A stretch of DNA of 64,000 bases from Parasedimentitalea maritima (GTDB lineage: Bacteria > Pseudomonadota > Alphaproteobacteria > Rhodobacterales > Rhodobacteraceae). Below the pieces are notes generated by a model. The model worked only from the letters and a program-made list of their open reading frames with translations. It was not told the origin of the DNA and searched no databases. The position numbers were made by a program, and so were the translations under genes. Within the stretch, counting starts at the first letter, position 1, and each line of letters opens with the position of its first letter. Of this stretch, positions 63,929 to 64,000 are shown in pieces. The stretch covers positions 1 to 64,000 of the forward strand of contig NZ_VAUA01000011.1 in assembly GCF_005771405.1 (NCBI RefSeq). Reading direction: 5' to 3'.

Positions 63929-64000
63929 TCAAACGCCAAGAGCCGCTTGCGTCTCCTTGCTCCACCCCAAATATAGAACGCCATCGCGCTCAATCAGCGG
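63929..64000 (-). CDS. C-terminal end of a gene leaving the window (possibly ArsC/Spx-like)
   Basis: An open minus-strand frame of 23 codons ends at TGA 63931-63929 and reads PLIERDGVLYLGW then SKETQAALGV. This resembles the last strand and helix of ArsC/Spx-type (YffB-like) reductases, where a basic residue and Pro precede the hairpin. Only the tail is visible, so the call is tentative. Confidence 0.35.
   Translation of the reverse strand, partial: PLIERDGVLYLGWSKETQAALGV

Overview
The window looks like a chromosomal segment of a marine-type alphaproteobacterium of the Rhodobacteraceae (Roseobacter group). This is inferred from gene content and protein style (PutR-putA, PhaR/phasin/PhaC/PhaZ, MetR-metF, the DUF2282-DUF692-DUF2063-DoxX cluster, valS and thrS) and from a moderately high GC content. 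No rRNA or CRISPR array was seen. One tRNA, Leu(UAA), is present at 17380-17466.

Layout. 1-4320 is the accessory end: the edge of an insertion sequence, a phage-structural gene truncated by it, a second phage-type gene, and an AT-richer three-gene cassette of unknown function whose last gene carries a PD-(D/E)XK nuclease signature. 4628-14190 is mostly housekeeping: prpE, amidase, NAD kinase, glyA, kptA with a coupled DUF817 gene, a TetR regulator, a hydrolase and small membrane proteins. 14325-18161 holds a hybrid histidine kinase with two CHASE3 domains, the tRNA and a TPR lipid-free periplasmic protein. 18238-23999 has putR/putA, a rhomboid protease and an inositol-phosphatase-family gene. 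24179-30990 has an NADP-dependent reductase, metR/metF, a thioesterase, a DUF2235 protein and an ornithine-decarboxylase-type gene facing an Lrp-type regulator. 31110-36433 has valS, DUF1330, and a coupled TerB-TerB-PhnD-like trio.

36815-46465 is a polar amino acid/amine ABC transporter followed by two glutamine-synthetase-like ligases, a class I glutamine amidotransferase, a FAD amine oxidase-like protein and a DegT-type aminotransferase. The parts resemble a gamma-glutamylation route for amine catabolism. Two promoters in this block share the palindrome TTTGATCAAA. The first permease gene appears to start at an ATT codon.

46567-52115 is the polyhydroxyalkanoate granule locus (phaR, phaP, phaC, phaZ). 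Exact CTGC-N3-GCAG palindromes lie upstream of phaP (two) and between phaC and phaZ (one), with near matches next to phaR and phaP, so a PhaR regulon can be read from the sequence. 52117-57963 carries two GFA-like zinc proteins, several alpha/beta hydrolases in a tight minus-strand operon, and a DUF4105 protein. 58121-62868 is thrS followed by a bufferin-type copper-stress operon. The right edge has a histidine phosphatase, a small membrane protein and the tail of an unfinished gene. A dispersed palindromic repeat (arms GGTGCGTGC/GCACGCACC) occurs four times in intergenic DNA at about 25.2, 34.3 and 46.5 kb.
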